Source of the DNA: Nematostella vectensis
Lineage: Eukaryota > Cnidaria > Anthozoa > Actiniaria > Edwardsiidae
DNA length: 64,000 nucleotides
NCBI RefSeq assembly: GCF_932526225.1
Contig: NC_064038.1
Location: 7,191,070 to 7,255,069 of the forward strand
Direction: 5' to 3'
A program made the translations under genes and the position numbers. Of the stretch, positions 10,890-21,968 are shown piece by piece. Each line of letters opens with the position of its first letter. Within the stretch, counting starts at the first letter, position 1. A model generated the notes under the pieces. The model saw only the letters and a program-made list of their open reading frames with translations, was not told where the DNA came from and ran no database searches.

Positions 10890-11515
10890 ATAATAAAACC
10901 TTATGCTAAAGTTTCGTTTAGTTTGTCTCTCATTTCTACCATGATCTGTTCTCGGAAGTGGTCCTCGCTTTTTGTTTCTCTCAACTGAGGTGAGCGTTTA
11001 TATACCTATTCCAATATCGACTCTCTCATTTCGTTATATTTTTCAGCCTCTTTTATAATGAGATTGAATCCGTCTGAGGATATTTGTTTGTCGGTCAAAG
11101 CTTTACTAATAAGATCACCGATTGAACTCAACTTAGATTTGGCTAGCATCACGATGTCTGCGTGTTTCTGTACATTTTTTGATAGTCTCTTAGAAACTGA
11201 TGCCTTCACTGTTGAAAAAATAGCACTAACACCTAACAGAACTCCTAAAGGTACAACCACAGGGATACCAACCCCGGTCAGCCCTGTCCCCAGTACTTAG
11301 AGAGAACCTGACCCGATAGCTATTTTATTTATAATCGACCGGGACTTCGCGTACTTTTTCTTAACTCTTTGGTGGTGTTCGAGGTTCGCGCTAATAGAGT
11401 TCTTGATAGAACAGATTTTTTGTAGTCTAAAACTTTTACCAATGTCTTCCTCGGTTGGGATGTTTAGGTAAATTTGGCCTCTCTCATTTGGTTTTGCTTC
11501 GTACATGTTGTCCAT
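10890..11515 (-). pseudogene. Polinton-like glycine-rich helical protein, broken
   Basis: The minus-strand reading starts at 11515 with MDNMYEAKPNERGQIYLNIP. It has a charged helical region, then a glycine/hydrophobic segment (IAIGSGSL, an in-frame TAA at 11297-11299, then LGTGLTGVGIP), then a charged helical C-terminal half (VSKRLSKNVQKHADIVMLAK and onward to 11006). Both halves are in the same frame, so one nonsense codon splits the gene. A further frame (SEDHFREQIMVEMRDKLNE, about 10960-10905) may be its original C terminus. From memory, such proteins form a large family in cnidarian and other animal genomes, often near Polinton-type genes. The function is unknown; the hydrophobic glycine-rich centre could interact with membranes (inference). 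Confidence 0.6.
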
Positions 11516-11524
11516 TATATTATA

Positions 11525-12123
11525 TGGTTAGATTATCTCGATGTACGTTTCTTGTTTTTGGCTATCGTACATGTACTCAACATCGCCGGATAGCTCCTCA
11601 CACATTACATTGCTAGTGAAAAGCGTTGAGTTAGCGCCCGTCTCGGTGTTGTTGTGGAGAATGGTAAGGTTTGGCCCCCATACGTACAACTGGTATGCCA
11701 CAGATGAAAGTGTCTAGGGTTGTCAAATACTACACCAGTGCTTGTGTGTAGGTGGTTTTTTCGGCATGATCACACCCCAAGAGGCACCTACTTGGTTACT
11801 AGACGCTAGAATGTTTTGCCTAATAAATGCTTGGGGCCACCTCCCACGCTCCGCTTCCAAGCGAAGTAGAACCTCTGGACGATAGGCACACCACCGATCT
11901 CCGTGCAGTATAGGACTAAATTCGCAGTTATGTTTTGGCTATTCTTCAACCCCAAACTGATGCTAAGACCAATCACCTCCCTCCAACCCCCATCGCCAAA
12001 CACTCTAAGGGGTTTGTGTATGTGTTTTGCTCTGTATGAGGCTAAACGGGCACTATTTCCTGTGTCGTCATCGACTGACTCACTCACTTGGTAAGGCTGT
12101 TTCGCCTTCGATGCCGAAGGCAT
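11525..12123 (-). pseudogene. Unrecognised gene of the Polinton-like region
   Basis: The longest part is the frame 12123-11806, 105 codons, with KPLRVFGDGGWREVIGLSIS, ITANLVLYCTEIGGVP and QRFYFAWKR. Further along the minus strand, in other frames, are YQLYVWGPNLTILHNNTE and SNVMCEELSGDVEYMYD, ending at a stop near 11528. The mix of beta-strand-like segments and broken frames suggests a decayed structural protein, consistent with a virus-like element, but I do not recognise the family. Confidence 0.45.
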
Positions 12124-12479
12124 ACACTTGGATTTTTTGGGCTTGGTGAGTTATGTGAGACGGCGAAAGTGATATGATATAGGTAACCAATGAGGTTACC
12201 TGTGTCGATTACACGATTACAGCCTCAGTGAATTGGGAGCCTGGCTTCCCATCTATGGCGCCTCTCTTAATGCTATCCTCACGAAAGCCCCACCCAGCCG
12301 TTTGGATGTTGATGGTTCCCATCGTAAGGATCACATTTGGTTCTATGCAGTAGCACTCAATTCAAATGGTGTAGCCTCTAGATGCTGTCAGTCAGGTAGT
12401 GCTATCGATAGGTAGAGAGATGGCTATTGTTTCTTGTGCCCCATTTGGGATATCGTCTACTAGGTAGAAGCCCTGGTGT

Positions 12480-13110
12480 TTAGGGTAGAGCCCTTTTGTT
12501 ATATGAGCTCCAAAGGCTTTGGTTGTTTAGGAACCATAGTGCGTTGTGTGTGATGTACGATCTTTGCTTAGGTTTGATGGTATCTATTTGTTCGGGGGTA
12601 GAGTCTCCATATGTGAATGGCTCACCCCTCAGGCCTTGTGGTCCTCGCGGGCCGACTTTACCATCCTTACCGTCTCTACCAGGGTCGCCTTTCAGACCTT
12701 GTTTAAACGTCATTTGGTCGATTCTGTACACCTTCCATAATCCCTCACTTGGAAGCCATACGATCTCAATGCCAGCGTCTATCAAGCGGAACTCACCAAA
12801 ATACCCCACGAAGTTGATGTTTTTCTGGTAGGGGATGGTGTCAATCCTAGCTGGTCTTGCCTTTATCCCATTCTCTCTGCACCACACTCATAGGCACTCA
12901 GTTGCTGCGTTCGGGCATGGGTCGGAGTCATGTGATCCGAGGAGTTGACTAGTGAGAGGTACATGGGAGCCGCCAAACTTTAGCCCCTGGATAACAACAA
13001 GTTTATTGTCACTAGCCCTGTTGTTCATGGTAATTTCGAGGTAGGAGTTCGATAACACTTTGAGGTCGAACCGATAGCTTTCTTGATGTTGGAGTAGAAG
13101 GAGAGTATTT
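12480..13110 (-). pseudogene. Collagen-like fibre protein, distal part
   Basis: The open part, 12887-12480 (135 codons), has a globular lead (VGYFGEFRLIDAGIEIVWLP), a Gly-X-Y stretch (GLKGDPGRDGKDGKVGPRGP) and the motif EPFTYGDSTPEQIDTI. That last motif resembles the PFTY.DFTPEQ spacers found in collagen-like phage and viral fibre proteins. The same frame continues upstream to about 13110 (FDLKVLSNSYLEITMNN, GLKFGGSHVPLTSQLLGS) across one stop just upstream of 12887. A trimeric attachment fibre is the natural reading. It may be one gene with the next entry. Confidence 0.6.
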
Positions 13111-13149
13111 GTCCCATGGTTTTTACTGCGGCGAGGCGTATGAATGTGC

Positions 13150-13927
13150 TTGTCTTCCTGTTGGCGATTTACTCAAACTCGAATTTCACCATGTCGCAAG
13201 CGGTCATATCCAAGGCAGTGTCAACGTAATCGCCAACACACCAAAGGGAGAAAGCGGCTTTCCCTGTGATGATTGGCGTCGCTATGGCTGACACTGTTCG
13301 TGGTCCTGTTTGCCCTGCTGGTCCGGCGGTTCCAGGGTCTCCCTTAGGGCCACTGGCGCCTTGGTCTCTTTTAGGGCCGACGGCTCCAGTGTCTCCCTTG
13401 GGGCCTCTGGCGCCTTGGGCACCTATGTACCCTTTAGGGCCACTATCGCCTTGGTCTCTTTAGGGCCGACGGCTCCAGTGTCTCCCTTAGGGCCTCTAGT
13501 GCCTTGTGCCCCCTTGAGACCTAGTATGCGATAGGAGCTTATTTTGATGAGGTGTAGGTTGAGGTTTTTATTTTTGATAATGTTAATGGTTCTTGTTATG
13601 CCGTCGTCTAGGCATATCACAGTTATTCCTATAGAGTCAGAGAAGTCGACACTATATGTGACTCCAACTTTGGCTGTGTTATGGCTTGCTCATACCTTTA
13701 CTTTTGATGCTGAAGCTTATAATGATTAGATGGGCTTTGCTTATATCGATTATGAGAGTTTGACCTGTGCTGTTGGTTGAAAGGTTTAGATCTTGTGTCT
13801 GGTGGAACATCTTAGTTGTGAAGTTCTGACCGTCTAAGCCGTCTCCGCCGTCATTACCGCCCTTGCCGTCCGTACTTGATAGTCCGGGTGTGGGTGTGAG
13901 GCCCCCCTCTCTTATTGTGCCAAACAT
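13150..13927 (-). pseudogene. Collagen-like fibre protein, proximal part
   Basis: Starts at 13927 with MFGTIREGGLTPTPG and a glycine/aspartate-rich run (DGKGGNDGGDGLDG). A frameshift follows, then a second frame with INIIKNKNLNLHLIKISSYR leading into Gly-X-Y repeats (GLKGAQGTRGPKGDTGAVGP). Another frameshift follows near 13460. The collagen-like repeats then go on to about 13310 (GPKGDPGTAGPAGQTGP), after which the frame reads through a short globular segment to a stop near 13160. Plus-strand proline-rich ORFs at 13266-13534 are shadows of these repeats. At least two frameshifts make it non-functional as read. Confidence 0.6.
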
Positions 13928-13965
13928 TTAATAGCTCATTTATATAATACATCTATATAAAACAT

Positions 13966-14599
13966 ATGGAGATAGCTAACTTCGACGATGTTGAGAGGGT
14001 GGACAAGGAGCCGAAACCATTTCCTTCTACCAGACTGCCAATATATGCTCACAAATATGCTATTGATATTGTTGAATTATGATTCTTGCAAAAAATATTC
14101 GCTAAACCCACAGCAGGACAAATATCAACTGATCCAGGAGTTTCACGATATTCTCAAAAATGAGGTATAAGAGGAGGACGAGATATGTAATTTTAAATTA
14201 TGTGATCCGGAAGATATTACGCCTGTTGAGGGTTTAGATGATGATAAGACCAAGATAGTCGTTTTCGATGACATCAAGATCGATAACAAGAATATGAACA
14301 ATATTAAGGAGTACTTCTCATTGTCGAGAAACAAAAAGTGTAATTGTATCTGTAGCTACTATGACGTTCCAAAATACATACGTAGGAATACTAAATGTTT
14401 CATCTTATCTGGTGGGCTAGACAATAAATATGTTAAGAATCTTGCTAGTGACCATTGTAAGAATATCAGCAACAAAAGGTCCGAGAGCATATACCGAGAG
14501 GCGACCAGCGAGCCATATAATTTTATGGTGTTGGACAAGACCGCTAAACATGTTCCGGGGATGTATCGTAAGAATTTCGACGGTTTTTTTTGTAGATAG
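13966..14599 (+). pseudogene. Polinton/virus-type packaging ATPase, truncated
   Basis: Convergent to nothing and divergent from the fibre genes. The clear part, 14171-14599, has a Walker-B-like strand KIVVFDDIKID, then YFSLSRNKKCNCI, SYYDVPKYIRRNTKCFIL, GLDNKYVKNLASDH and EPYNFMVLDKT. This order fits the A32/FtsK-type DNA-packaging ATPases of Polintons and related double-stranded DNA viruses. A stop at 14168-14170 and a frameshift near 14080 separate it from a 5' part starting at ATG 13966. No Walker A (GxxxxGK[ST]) is seen, so the N-terminal nucleotide-binding region is missing or replaced. Not functional as read. Confidence 0.6.
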
Positions 14600-14725
14600 A
14601 GAGTAGAGTTGTAATGAATACTACGCGGTTTAGATTAGATTTCAAAGAGATACGCTAACTTAGAGTAACTTTTTATGTAATGTAATGGTATATAGAATGT
14701 CGTTCAAAACTATCAAATCTGCTAA

Positions 14726-14857
<132 letters not shown>

Positions 14858-14956
14858 TAGTTATACTGAGCTTCACAAATAATAGCATATTGAACATAAT
14901 AATCACCTATTTTGGCTACTTTGGCGGCCTATCTCTTACATTTATGTGTGGTTCAG

Positions 14957-15070
14957 ATATTGATGAGTGCGCAAGCAATCCTTGTCAGAACGGAGCCGCG
15001 TGCAATGACGGCGTTAACAGTTACACGTGCTCATGCAATCCTGGGTTCACCGGCACAAACTGCGAGACGG
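14957..15070 (+). CDS. Calcium-binding EGF-like domain exon 2
   Basis: Again 114 bases and phase 1-1, with a TTCAG acceptor and a GTTAGT donor. It encodes [19 protein letters not shown] and ends [13 protein letters not shown], a complete cbEGF module: D-x-D-E-C start, six cysteines, and the N and Y/F positions of the hydroxylation and packing consensus. It joins in frame to exon 1 across a 107-base intron. Its one leftover base is exactly what the pentraxin first exon at 26086 (and the one at 37676) needs. Confidence 0.9.
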
Positions 15071-15150
15071 GTTAGTAAGCAATATTTTTGATAAATTGTC
15101 ATTATTATTCTTGAAAAAAAGTATGTTTGAAAAAGATTCTACATTAAAAG

Positions 15151-15182
15151 ACATTCACGAATGTGCTGGTGATCCTTCGAAG
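15151..15182 (+). pseudogene. Relic of a third EGF exon
   Basis: ACATTCACGAATGTGCTGGTG and the following GATCCTT match the first 30 bases of EGF exon 1, and the preceding 35 bases resemble its intron end, but the acceptor reads AAAAG. A stop follows within about 10 bases and no further EGF cysteines remain. An EGF exon was duplicated here and lost. Confidence 0.7.
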
Positions 15183-16189
15183 CTGTAAAAGGATGTATGT
15201 AGATGTAATTTCTGAATCATTATACCTTCGAATAGAAATGACCTTATATTTGCGTGTTAACTATATGTTGACTGAGTGAATTGGCATCGAATTCAGTCAC
15301 GACAATAATCAGGGTGTTGGGTCTCGTTACTTGGCGATTCGTTTGTTAGGCGCGCGCGTGATCATCCGGGAACTCGACACTTTCAGGCGGGAAAACAATT
15401 TATACGCGTGCGACATTTTAGCTTAAAAAACAAACGCCCGAAACTGGCGAGAAACAAGTATTAAACAGCAAATAACGTAAAATAAAAATGGGCAAGCATG
15501 ATTTTCCACCTACTTAGCGACTTGAAGTGCTGAGTTGAGCAAGAAAAGAGTTGTTTCTAAACGTATTTCACTGTTAAACAGCGAGAGAAAAGTCGATATA
15601 TTGATATCCAAATTCTATCGAAACATTCGCATTAGTAACCAGGCTTTATCACAGTATTCAATTACGCATGCGTAAATAATTCTACTTCCGGTTTGCGTTT
15701 CAAAATTTATAATCGTTGCGAAGAACAGACGGGTTGCGATTTTTTAGGCAGAAAATATTCACCTAATAGCCCTCTACAAAACTACGTATCGATTTTCCGA
15801 TATTTTAAGATTTAAGAAATAAATCAAATAAGACTGAACAAATAAAAATTAATATATAGATTTAGGCACTGCCTAAAAGCGGAGCCAGCATTTAACACCA
15901 TTTTGTGCTGACTGATAGGGGAAGTTTTAGGGGGGATCTTGGTGTCTCTAGAATGTTTATTTTTAATGAGATTAAAAATGTGTCAAATTTAACTGCCATG
16001 TAATTATGAATTGTATTGGCCCCTCCAAATGGACCAAGCAACGATCATCCAATAATATTAAATATGCAGTATGGAAGTTAACAAAATACTAAAACTTGGT
16101 GTGAAAAAGGCTGTCAAATTTCAAGGTATCTGAGTTGACGAGAATGTTTTTTTCAAGAGTCTAATGGTCAATTATTATTTACCTTTATA
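15183..16189. other. Intron-like non-coding sequence
   Basis: No gene is visible. It holds GC-rich patches (GGCGCGCGCG near 15350) within AT-rich DNA. In the favoured model this is the start of the 11-kb intron between the EGF and pentraxin exons. Confidence 0.5.
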
Positions 16190-17850
16190 GAAGTTCCACT
16201 ATGTATATTTTTATCAAAACACCATTCTAACAAGCTTTGACCTTGTGAATAATATATCAAGAAAGCAACAGCATTCCAAAGATTTAGATGCCATACTGTA
16301 GATCAGGGGCGGATCTAGCTTTTTGTCAAGGGGGGATTTGGCCCAAAAATTTTCGTCATTATTTTACCTTCATAACGATTTTGGAATGAAAAGATACACT
16401 GAAAATAATAAAAAAAAACCAAGGGGAGGTTAAAACCCCCTACCCCCCCCCCCCCCCCCCCATAGACCCACTACTGTAGTTTTCATGTACCACAACTGAT
16501 TATTCAGAAGAATGTGTTGAAACTAAACTCCACAAATATACCTCCTGCCATGCATTACATATTGGTGCACCCATCCATTGGCCTGTTGGTTTTAGCAACC
16601 CTTGAAACCCCCATACTGGCTAATCAAAAATGAATGCAATAGAGGCAAATCCTAAATTATTACTGAAAGTGCATAATTCCAATTTCTAATTTCAAACCAA
16701 ACTATGTTCAATGACCTATGTTAGGGTTAGAGAGAAATAAATATAACAAAAAGTCAATGGGGAGAAGAAAAAGGGAGAAATGAATGACTCTATTTGAATA
16801 GCTTAAATGAGCATATTCCTAACATTTTCCCTTTTCTCTATACCTATGGGTTTGATATAAAACCGTTTTCTTTACAGTTTTCTTTATTGTTCTATTAAAA
16901 AAAAACAATGCTGGTTTTAATTTACTGACAGATCCTATATTGTTATGTTACCGACAATAAAGTCGAAAGTATTAACTGATCAGTTGACTTGTGGTTTATT
17001 GTAAAAAAAAAATTTCAAGCGATTGGGCCACAACTTAGTGTGAGACACCCTAAAAGATAACAGAATCGGAAAAATCCTCCTCCCCATGCGTAAAACCCCT
17101 AAAAGATAGCAGAATCGGAAAAATCCTAAAACACACCCTAAGAGATAGAAATTGGTTAGAATTTTATACCGTAAAAGATAGGTCGAGCACCCCCGTCTAT
17201 CTTTCTGGAGAGCCTTTCCCCCCCCCTCCAGACCTTGCTCTAATAAAAACCCCTTCTCTTGATAGAAGTTTCATTAATGTACACTTGTATCAAAGCTACA
17301 TTCTGACCAGCTTTGCCCTTGCAAAGAAACAAATGATTGATGCAACAGCATTCCAAAGATATAATGATACACTTCAGGTGCCATATGGAAGATTAATATA
17401 TCACTTATTACTGGTGATACTCCATCACCAAAAAAATTAAAATCCACAAATATACCTCCAGTCATGTATTAGACATTGGTGCACCCCCTGTAGGATGGCG
17501 GCCTGCTGTTTTTTTTTTTTTTATAGAAACCATGGACCCACATATGCTAATGCTACTCCAAAATTAAATGCAATAGAGGAGAACAAATTGATTGAAAATG
17601 TCTAATTTCAAACCTATTACCTATTTTAATTTATTTAGGGTGCAGAGAGGAAACAGCAAATAATATCAATAGTCAAGAGAGAGAAAGAAAGAGAGAGAAA
17701 AGGAAGAAATTGGACTATAGCTTTGATAAAAAAAACTCATCAGTAATGAAACAACTTGGTTGAGCACTCTCCTAACATTTCCCCTTTCCTCATTATCTTT
17801 AGGTTGATAGAAAAAATGTTTTCAGATTTAAAATTTAAAATTTAAAATTT
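16190..17850. repeat. Duplicated AT-rich block, about 600-700 bp
   Basis: 16190-16900 and 17265-17850 share ordered blocks: CAACAGCATTCCAAAGAT, CCACAAATATACCTCC, TTGGTGCACCC, AATGCAATAGAGG, and a closing CTAACATTTCCCTTT-like stretch. They are separated by about 370 bases that contain two copies of an AGATAGCAGAATCGGAAAAA-like motif. Poly-C (16446-16460) and poly-T (17511-17522) runs interrupt them. There is no coding potential. It is probably an old direct duplication of a transposon fragment. Confidence 0.75.
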
Positions 17851-17863
17851 AAAATTTAAAAAG
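17829..17863. repeat. AAAATTT microsatellite
   Basis: Four to five tandem copies of an 8-base AAAATTTA-like unit at the 3' edge of the second duplicated block. Confidence 0.85.
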
Positions 17864-19362
17864 CCTATTTCACATTTACTGCTGTATCAAAGTAAGAAAT
17901 CCCCTACTTTATTATCTTTAAGACATTTGCCTATTCTCATGCCTCCCAGCCTTCAGCATAAATCATAACCTTCGGGTAGTCCTTGGTTGGTTTTACCTAA
18001 AGAAAAGTGAAAACAATTATAAGTATTTTTTTCTTTCAAAACAACATTTTCATCACGCCATTTATAACCTTATTAACTTTCCACAAAATTAATAAATAAA
18101 TAAACACAATAGATAGTATGCAAGATGAAGACAAAATAAGCTAAGCAAAAAGAATATAGGTAATAGGGGTTGCATTTTGTGTTTTTATTTTCGATAAGAA
18201 AATTCTCTTGTAACTGTAAAGTTAATATATAATAGTATATATAGTATATATAAGTTATTTCTAGTTATGATAATGTTGAAAAAGTTGCTGTATCTTCGAG
18301 AAGACTAAATACACAGAATATAAAGACAAGAAAGGTCTTCTTTAGCAATAAATGACAGGATGATATTTGTCAGCCTTTATTAAATATCTCAACGCAGTCA
18401 ATAAAGTATAAAGAGAACGAAGAATATCAAAGGATGTTGTTATGCTCAAATTGTTTGATTTAGACCACGAATTCTCAAAGCAAACTCTATAAACAAATGT
18501 ATAAATCGAACAAGCTAAATGACATTGAAACAGTAACTAGACTACTACGTATTTCTGTCGTTAGATTCTTACTTACCGTGAGGAATATATGCCTGAATTT
18601 ATAGAACGTGTAAGAATTTACAAATTTAACATTTTCATGGCGATTGCCAGTGTAATGGAAACCACTCAAGTGCACCCTAAAATTATAAGCCAACCGGAAT
18701 TCAAGTAGATGGTATTTTAGCCAATCAAAATAGGGATAGATGACTTTGATATGACATCTTGACGTCAAACTGGTACGGTGTTTTAGCTTGAGCGATTGGT
18801 TTTGGAAAAAAAACACGAAGAAACGAGCATTATAAAAGCACCACAATAGAAGAAAAATAACTGTGATATTCTCAATACTAACCGTCGTTCAAAACTCACC
18901 TTGGCAGTGTTTTTTGTCGCTTTCTGTTTGTCGCTTGTGTGGTTGTGTTCGATTTTTGTTGTAAACTGTGAACTTGTCGACTTTCTGCTAGCAAGAAACT
19001 CGTCGACACAAGTGAATTATTTTTATAGCTGAAAACATACATCAATCCAAGGCCCTTTTTCTCAGGATCTCCTTATAGATCTCCACAGATATAGACGTGA
19101 ATGAATGTTATTAGAATGGTAGTGTAGAGCCTCTAAGTAGTCCTCTTTTTGCTGCTGCAACGGACGGGATTCACGAACACTCGGGTAGATTTTACTATCG
19201 GCTCGTACTTCAGACAAAACTGTTCCTCAAAGATTTCAGCCCATTTGAATCCGCATATTTTCTCATTAAATGCTATTTTCAATCTGCCTTTTTTTCGCTG
19301 TGAACATACGAACTTTGAAGGCGGTAAAAGAATAAAAATACGTAAAAGCGTAAGACCGAGGG
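17864..19362. other. No supported gene
   Basis: AT-rich intron-like sequence with a TATATA-rich stretch near 18240. The 119-codon minus-strand frame at 18487-18846 is rich in F, Y, H and K, has no recognisable domain and no splice context, and is probably chance. Confidence 0.5.
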
Positions 19363-19507
19363 GGCCTGGAAGTTGCACGATTGACTGGATTGATTGTGAC
19401 ACCACAGGGTACCCGCGCGATGACCAAAAACCAAGTCGCATAGCTATACCATATTTCTATACCTATGGAGCTCCGCGCGCGGCCTGCGGCCCCGCTGGAT
19501 CCGCTAA
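19363..19507 (+). repeat. SINE-like dispersed repeat, copy 2
   Basis: This GC-rich repeat shares its 3' 70 bases (AACCAAGTCGCATAGC, CTATACCATATTTCTA, CCTATGGAGCTCCGCGCGCG, CCGCTAAA) with 30155-30232 and, reversed, with 2380-2440. The 5' part also matches 30074-30150 (GGCCTGG..GTCG, GACTG, GATGACCA). I see no tRNA-type A and B boxes, so SINE is a label of convenience. Confidence 0.7.
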
Positions 19508-20017
19508 AAATCTGTGAAAATTTTATTATTTGGCCGAATCCAAAGCGCACACGCAACTTTGTAGGCACGGTCACAAATAATGTTATAAAACTACAACTTT
19601 CATTGCAGATACTTCAGTAAGCCAAGATTATAGATTTTTTTTGTGATGTGACGTCGTGTTTTGACGTCATCACCTGATGACGTCATGAAAATTTTCGTCA
19701 TTTGTAACCAAGCGAATTTTTGAAATTCTTCAGCTCTGAATTTTTTTGTCTTTTAGTTAGCGTACTCGTGTTTCAAGATCATGTGGCATGTAATGTGATG
19801 CTGAGATTGAAAAGGGTTTTCTTATGATTTATTGTTAGATTTTAGGTACACCTTATATCAAGTTGTAAACAGAAATGTACTTGGTTTTCAATAGCGCCGC
19901 TGCAGAGTGTGCTTGAGGGCAAAGGTTAGCCTTCGCAGTGCATATTTTATACTCGTGTAATATCTGGCATTTATCTATCAACAGTTTAACATTTACTGTT
20001 TGCCTGTTACATTCTAT
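19508..20017. other. No gene; clustered TGACGTCA motifs
   Basis: 19640-19700 contains several TGACGTCA-like palindromes (ATGTGACGTCGTG, TTGACGTCATCACC, GATGACGTCATG). These are CRE-like by sequence, but here they probably belong to repeat DNA. Similar clusters occur at 42864-42886 and 43013-43041. Nothing else stands out. Confidence 0.5.
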
Positions 20018-21185
20018 TTAAAGGCATCGTGTCTTTATTTGGAAAGCCACGCATTGTGTATGTCTTTTTTCTCGACCATCTTTTGTTAGAGGTTCCTTTG
20101 TTCTAGACCATGTGCATTTAGTCTTTTGTTGGCATAGGTGTTCCTTTGTTTTCGACCATGTGAGGCATCTGCTGCGTAGTTGCTCTTTCCAGGTGCGCTG
20201 CTTAAGGAGGAAGAGTCGCGAGTTCGAGATCTGATCCAGCGTACGATCGCCGAAGGTCTTTACCAGCGGTTTGTGGTCGGTGACGATCACAAGGTTGTCG
20301 CACCCTTGTGTAAAGTAGCAAGTCTGTTCCAGGCCCCAAGCAACGGCGAGGGCCTCTCCCTCGATGGCAGCGTAGCGTTGCTCGGGGGGCGACAGGAAGC
20401 GGGAGTATCCGATACCTCGCTTGGACCAGTCGGGGCGTAGGCTGGTGCGCTTCTGTATGTCAAAAATCTCCACTCCCTCGCGGATGGCTTTGACAATTTC
20501 TTCTTTAGAGGCTTGAAATGCTTCTTCGAGCTCGGTTGACCATGAGAACCTGTAGCAGGGACTAAGGAATGGCTTAAAGGGTGCCATCAGATTGCGCAGT
20601 TGCGCGTAATTGGGCACTTGGTTCACCAGGCCGAACCAGCTTCTGATGTCTATTGTGCTATTTGGGGTGGGGAATTCTTTGATAGCGTCGAGGTATTTGG
20701 GTAGTGGCTCGATGGTGTTGTCTGAGACGTGGAATCCCGCAAAGTTCACGCTCCTCCCGGCGAACTGAAATTTGTCGGGATTGAGAAGCCTGTCCGTCGC
20801 GAGTGAGGAATTTGATTGTTTTTCACCAGTGTTGTTCCAGGTCGTGGACATAGTGCACTGAACGCTCGAATTCAGCTAGGATAGCACCGACCCGTGTGTA
20901 GCGCCAGCGGCCAAATGGAGTCATAAAGGTGGTCAGGTAGCGGTCTGACGAGCGTAAGGGTACCCTGTGGTACCCGTTCCATGTGTCGTTCACGGTCTTC
21001 CACGTGTCGTTGGGAATGCGGCGAGCGAGTTGAAACATTGATTCCATCGCATACGTCTTGCGTTGACAGTGCTTGTTGAGTGGCGAGAGGTACACTGTGC
21101 GGCGAGGTGATCCATCGTGCTTTCGTGTGGCTACCATTCTGTGGCACCACGTGACTGGTTCGCCATAAGGGACTCGCTCCACCAC
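20018..21185 (-). pseudogene. Decayed Ty3/Gypsy RT and RNase H
   Basis: The minus strand has RT fingers/palm at 21185-20900 (VERVPYGEPVTWCHRMVATR, RRTVYLSPLNKHCQ, MTPFGRWRYTR). After a frameshift at about 20850 come RT thumb/connection (PNSTIDIRSWFGLVNQVPNY, MAPFKPFLSP) and RNase H (RYAAIEGEALAVAWGLEQ, VIVTDHKPLVKTFGDRTL). The frameshift removes the YxDD region: HDLE stands roughly where V-D-D would be expected. Integrase is absent beyond 20018. It forms one element with the next two entries. Confidence 0.85.
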
Positions 21186-21298
21186 GCCAAGGGCTTCATC
21201 ACGGAGTAGGCCTTCTTACACGCGTTTCTGCCAATGGAGGGGTATGTTGGTTGGTGTGTGGCAGGCAGCAGGCTTGGCGGTGGGGTCCACGTGGATCT

Positions 21299-21880
21299 CT
21301 ATAGGAGGCCCTCCATGCAAGGGAGTGCTCGATGAGGGCAGGTATTAAATGTTGAGGAGCCAGGCTTTCCTCTTGGCGTTGTTTGCTGGTATGCCGGGGA
21401 ACGGCAGCTCTGAAGGGCGTGGTGGGGTTGTCTCGCGCTGGGGGCACGAACATGTTCAGCGGCAGGTTCGGTACACCCTTCGTTGACGATGCGAGCGGCA
21501 TTGGTGGTTGGCAAGTTGTAATTGGGGCAGATTTCGTTTTGTGGGGCGGGTAGTCTCTCGTTGTGGGCCTCTGTGACGTCATCAGGGCGTGGGAAACAGT
21601 GCGACAGGAGGTCTGGGTTCAGAAGCGAGTCGTAGGACAGGTACATATCTCGTACCGAGCTGCTCACGTATACCATGGAGAATGACGTCGTGGATTGTCT
21701 ACTTAGGGATGTTGCGCTCAGTTTGGCGAAGAACGCCCCTTCTATGGATATGGGCGAGTTATTAGCCGCCGTTAGGCCAAGGCTGATGGGTTGGAGCTCT
21801 TCTCTCGAGAAGCCACATGCTAGGAAGTCCGCCAGAGACCATAGGTCGGATTGTGCTCCGGTGTCTGCTATGGCGGACAC
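21299..21880 (-). pseudogene. Decayed Gypsy protease and linker
   Basis: The frame begins with AIADTGAQSDLWSL, the retropepsin catalytic D-T-G with its following hydrophobic strand, then SLGLTAANNSPISIEGAFF, consistent with the flap region. The later half (proline- and histidine-rich, to 21299) is the protease-RT linker read partly out of frame. It lies between the zinc-binding gag end and RT in the expected order. Confidence 0.75.
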
Positions 21881-21968
21881 GGCGGCGTGGTGTCGGCGGT
21901 TTCCTTCCGATGTCTGCCCTTTCCCCCGAGCGAGATTGTGATTCCTGATCCCTGAAGCGGGCTCGCTT

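Noticed and set aside
13266-13534. Plus-strand proline-rich proteins
   Set aside because: They are shadows of minus-strand Gly-X-Y codons in the fibre pseudogene.
18487-18846. 119-codon minus-strand frame as a gene
   Set aside because: Low-complexity composition from AT-rich DNA, no recognised motif, no supporting splice sites.
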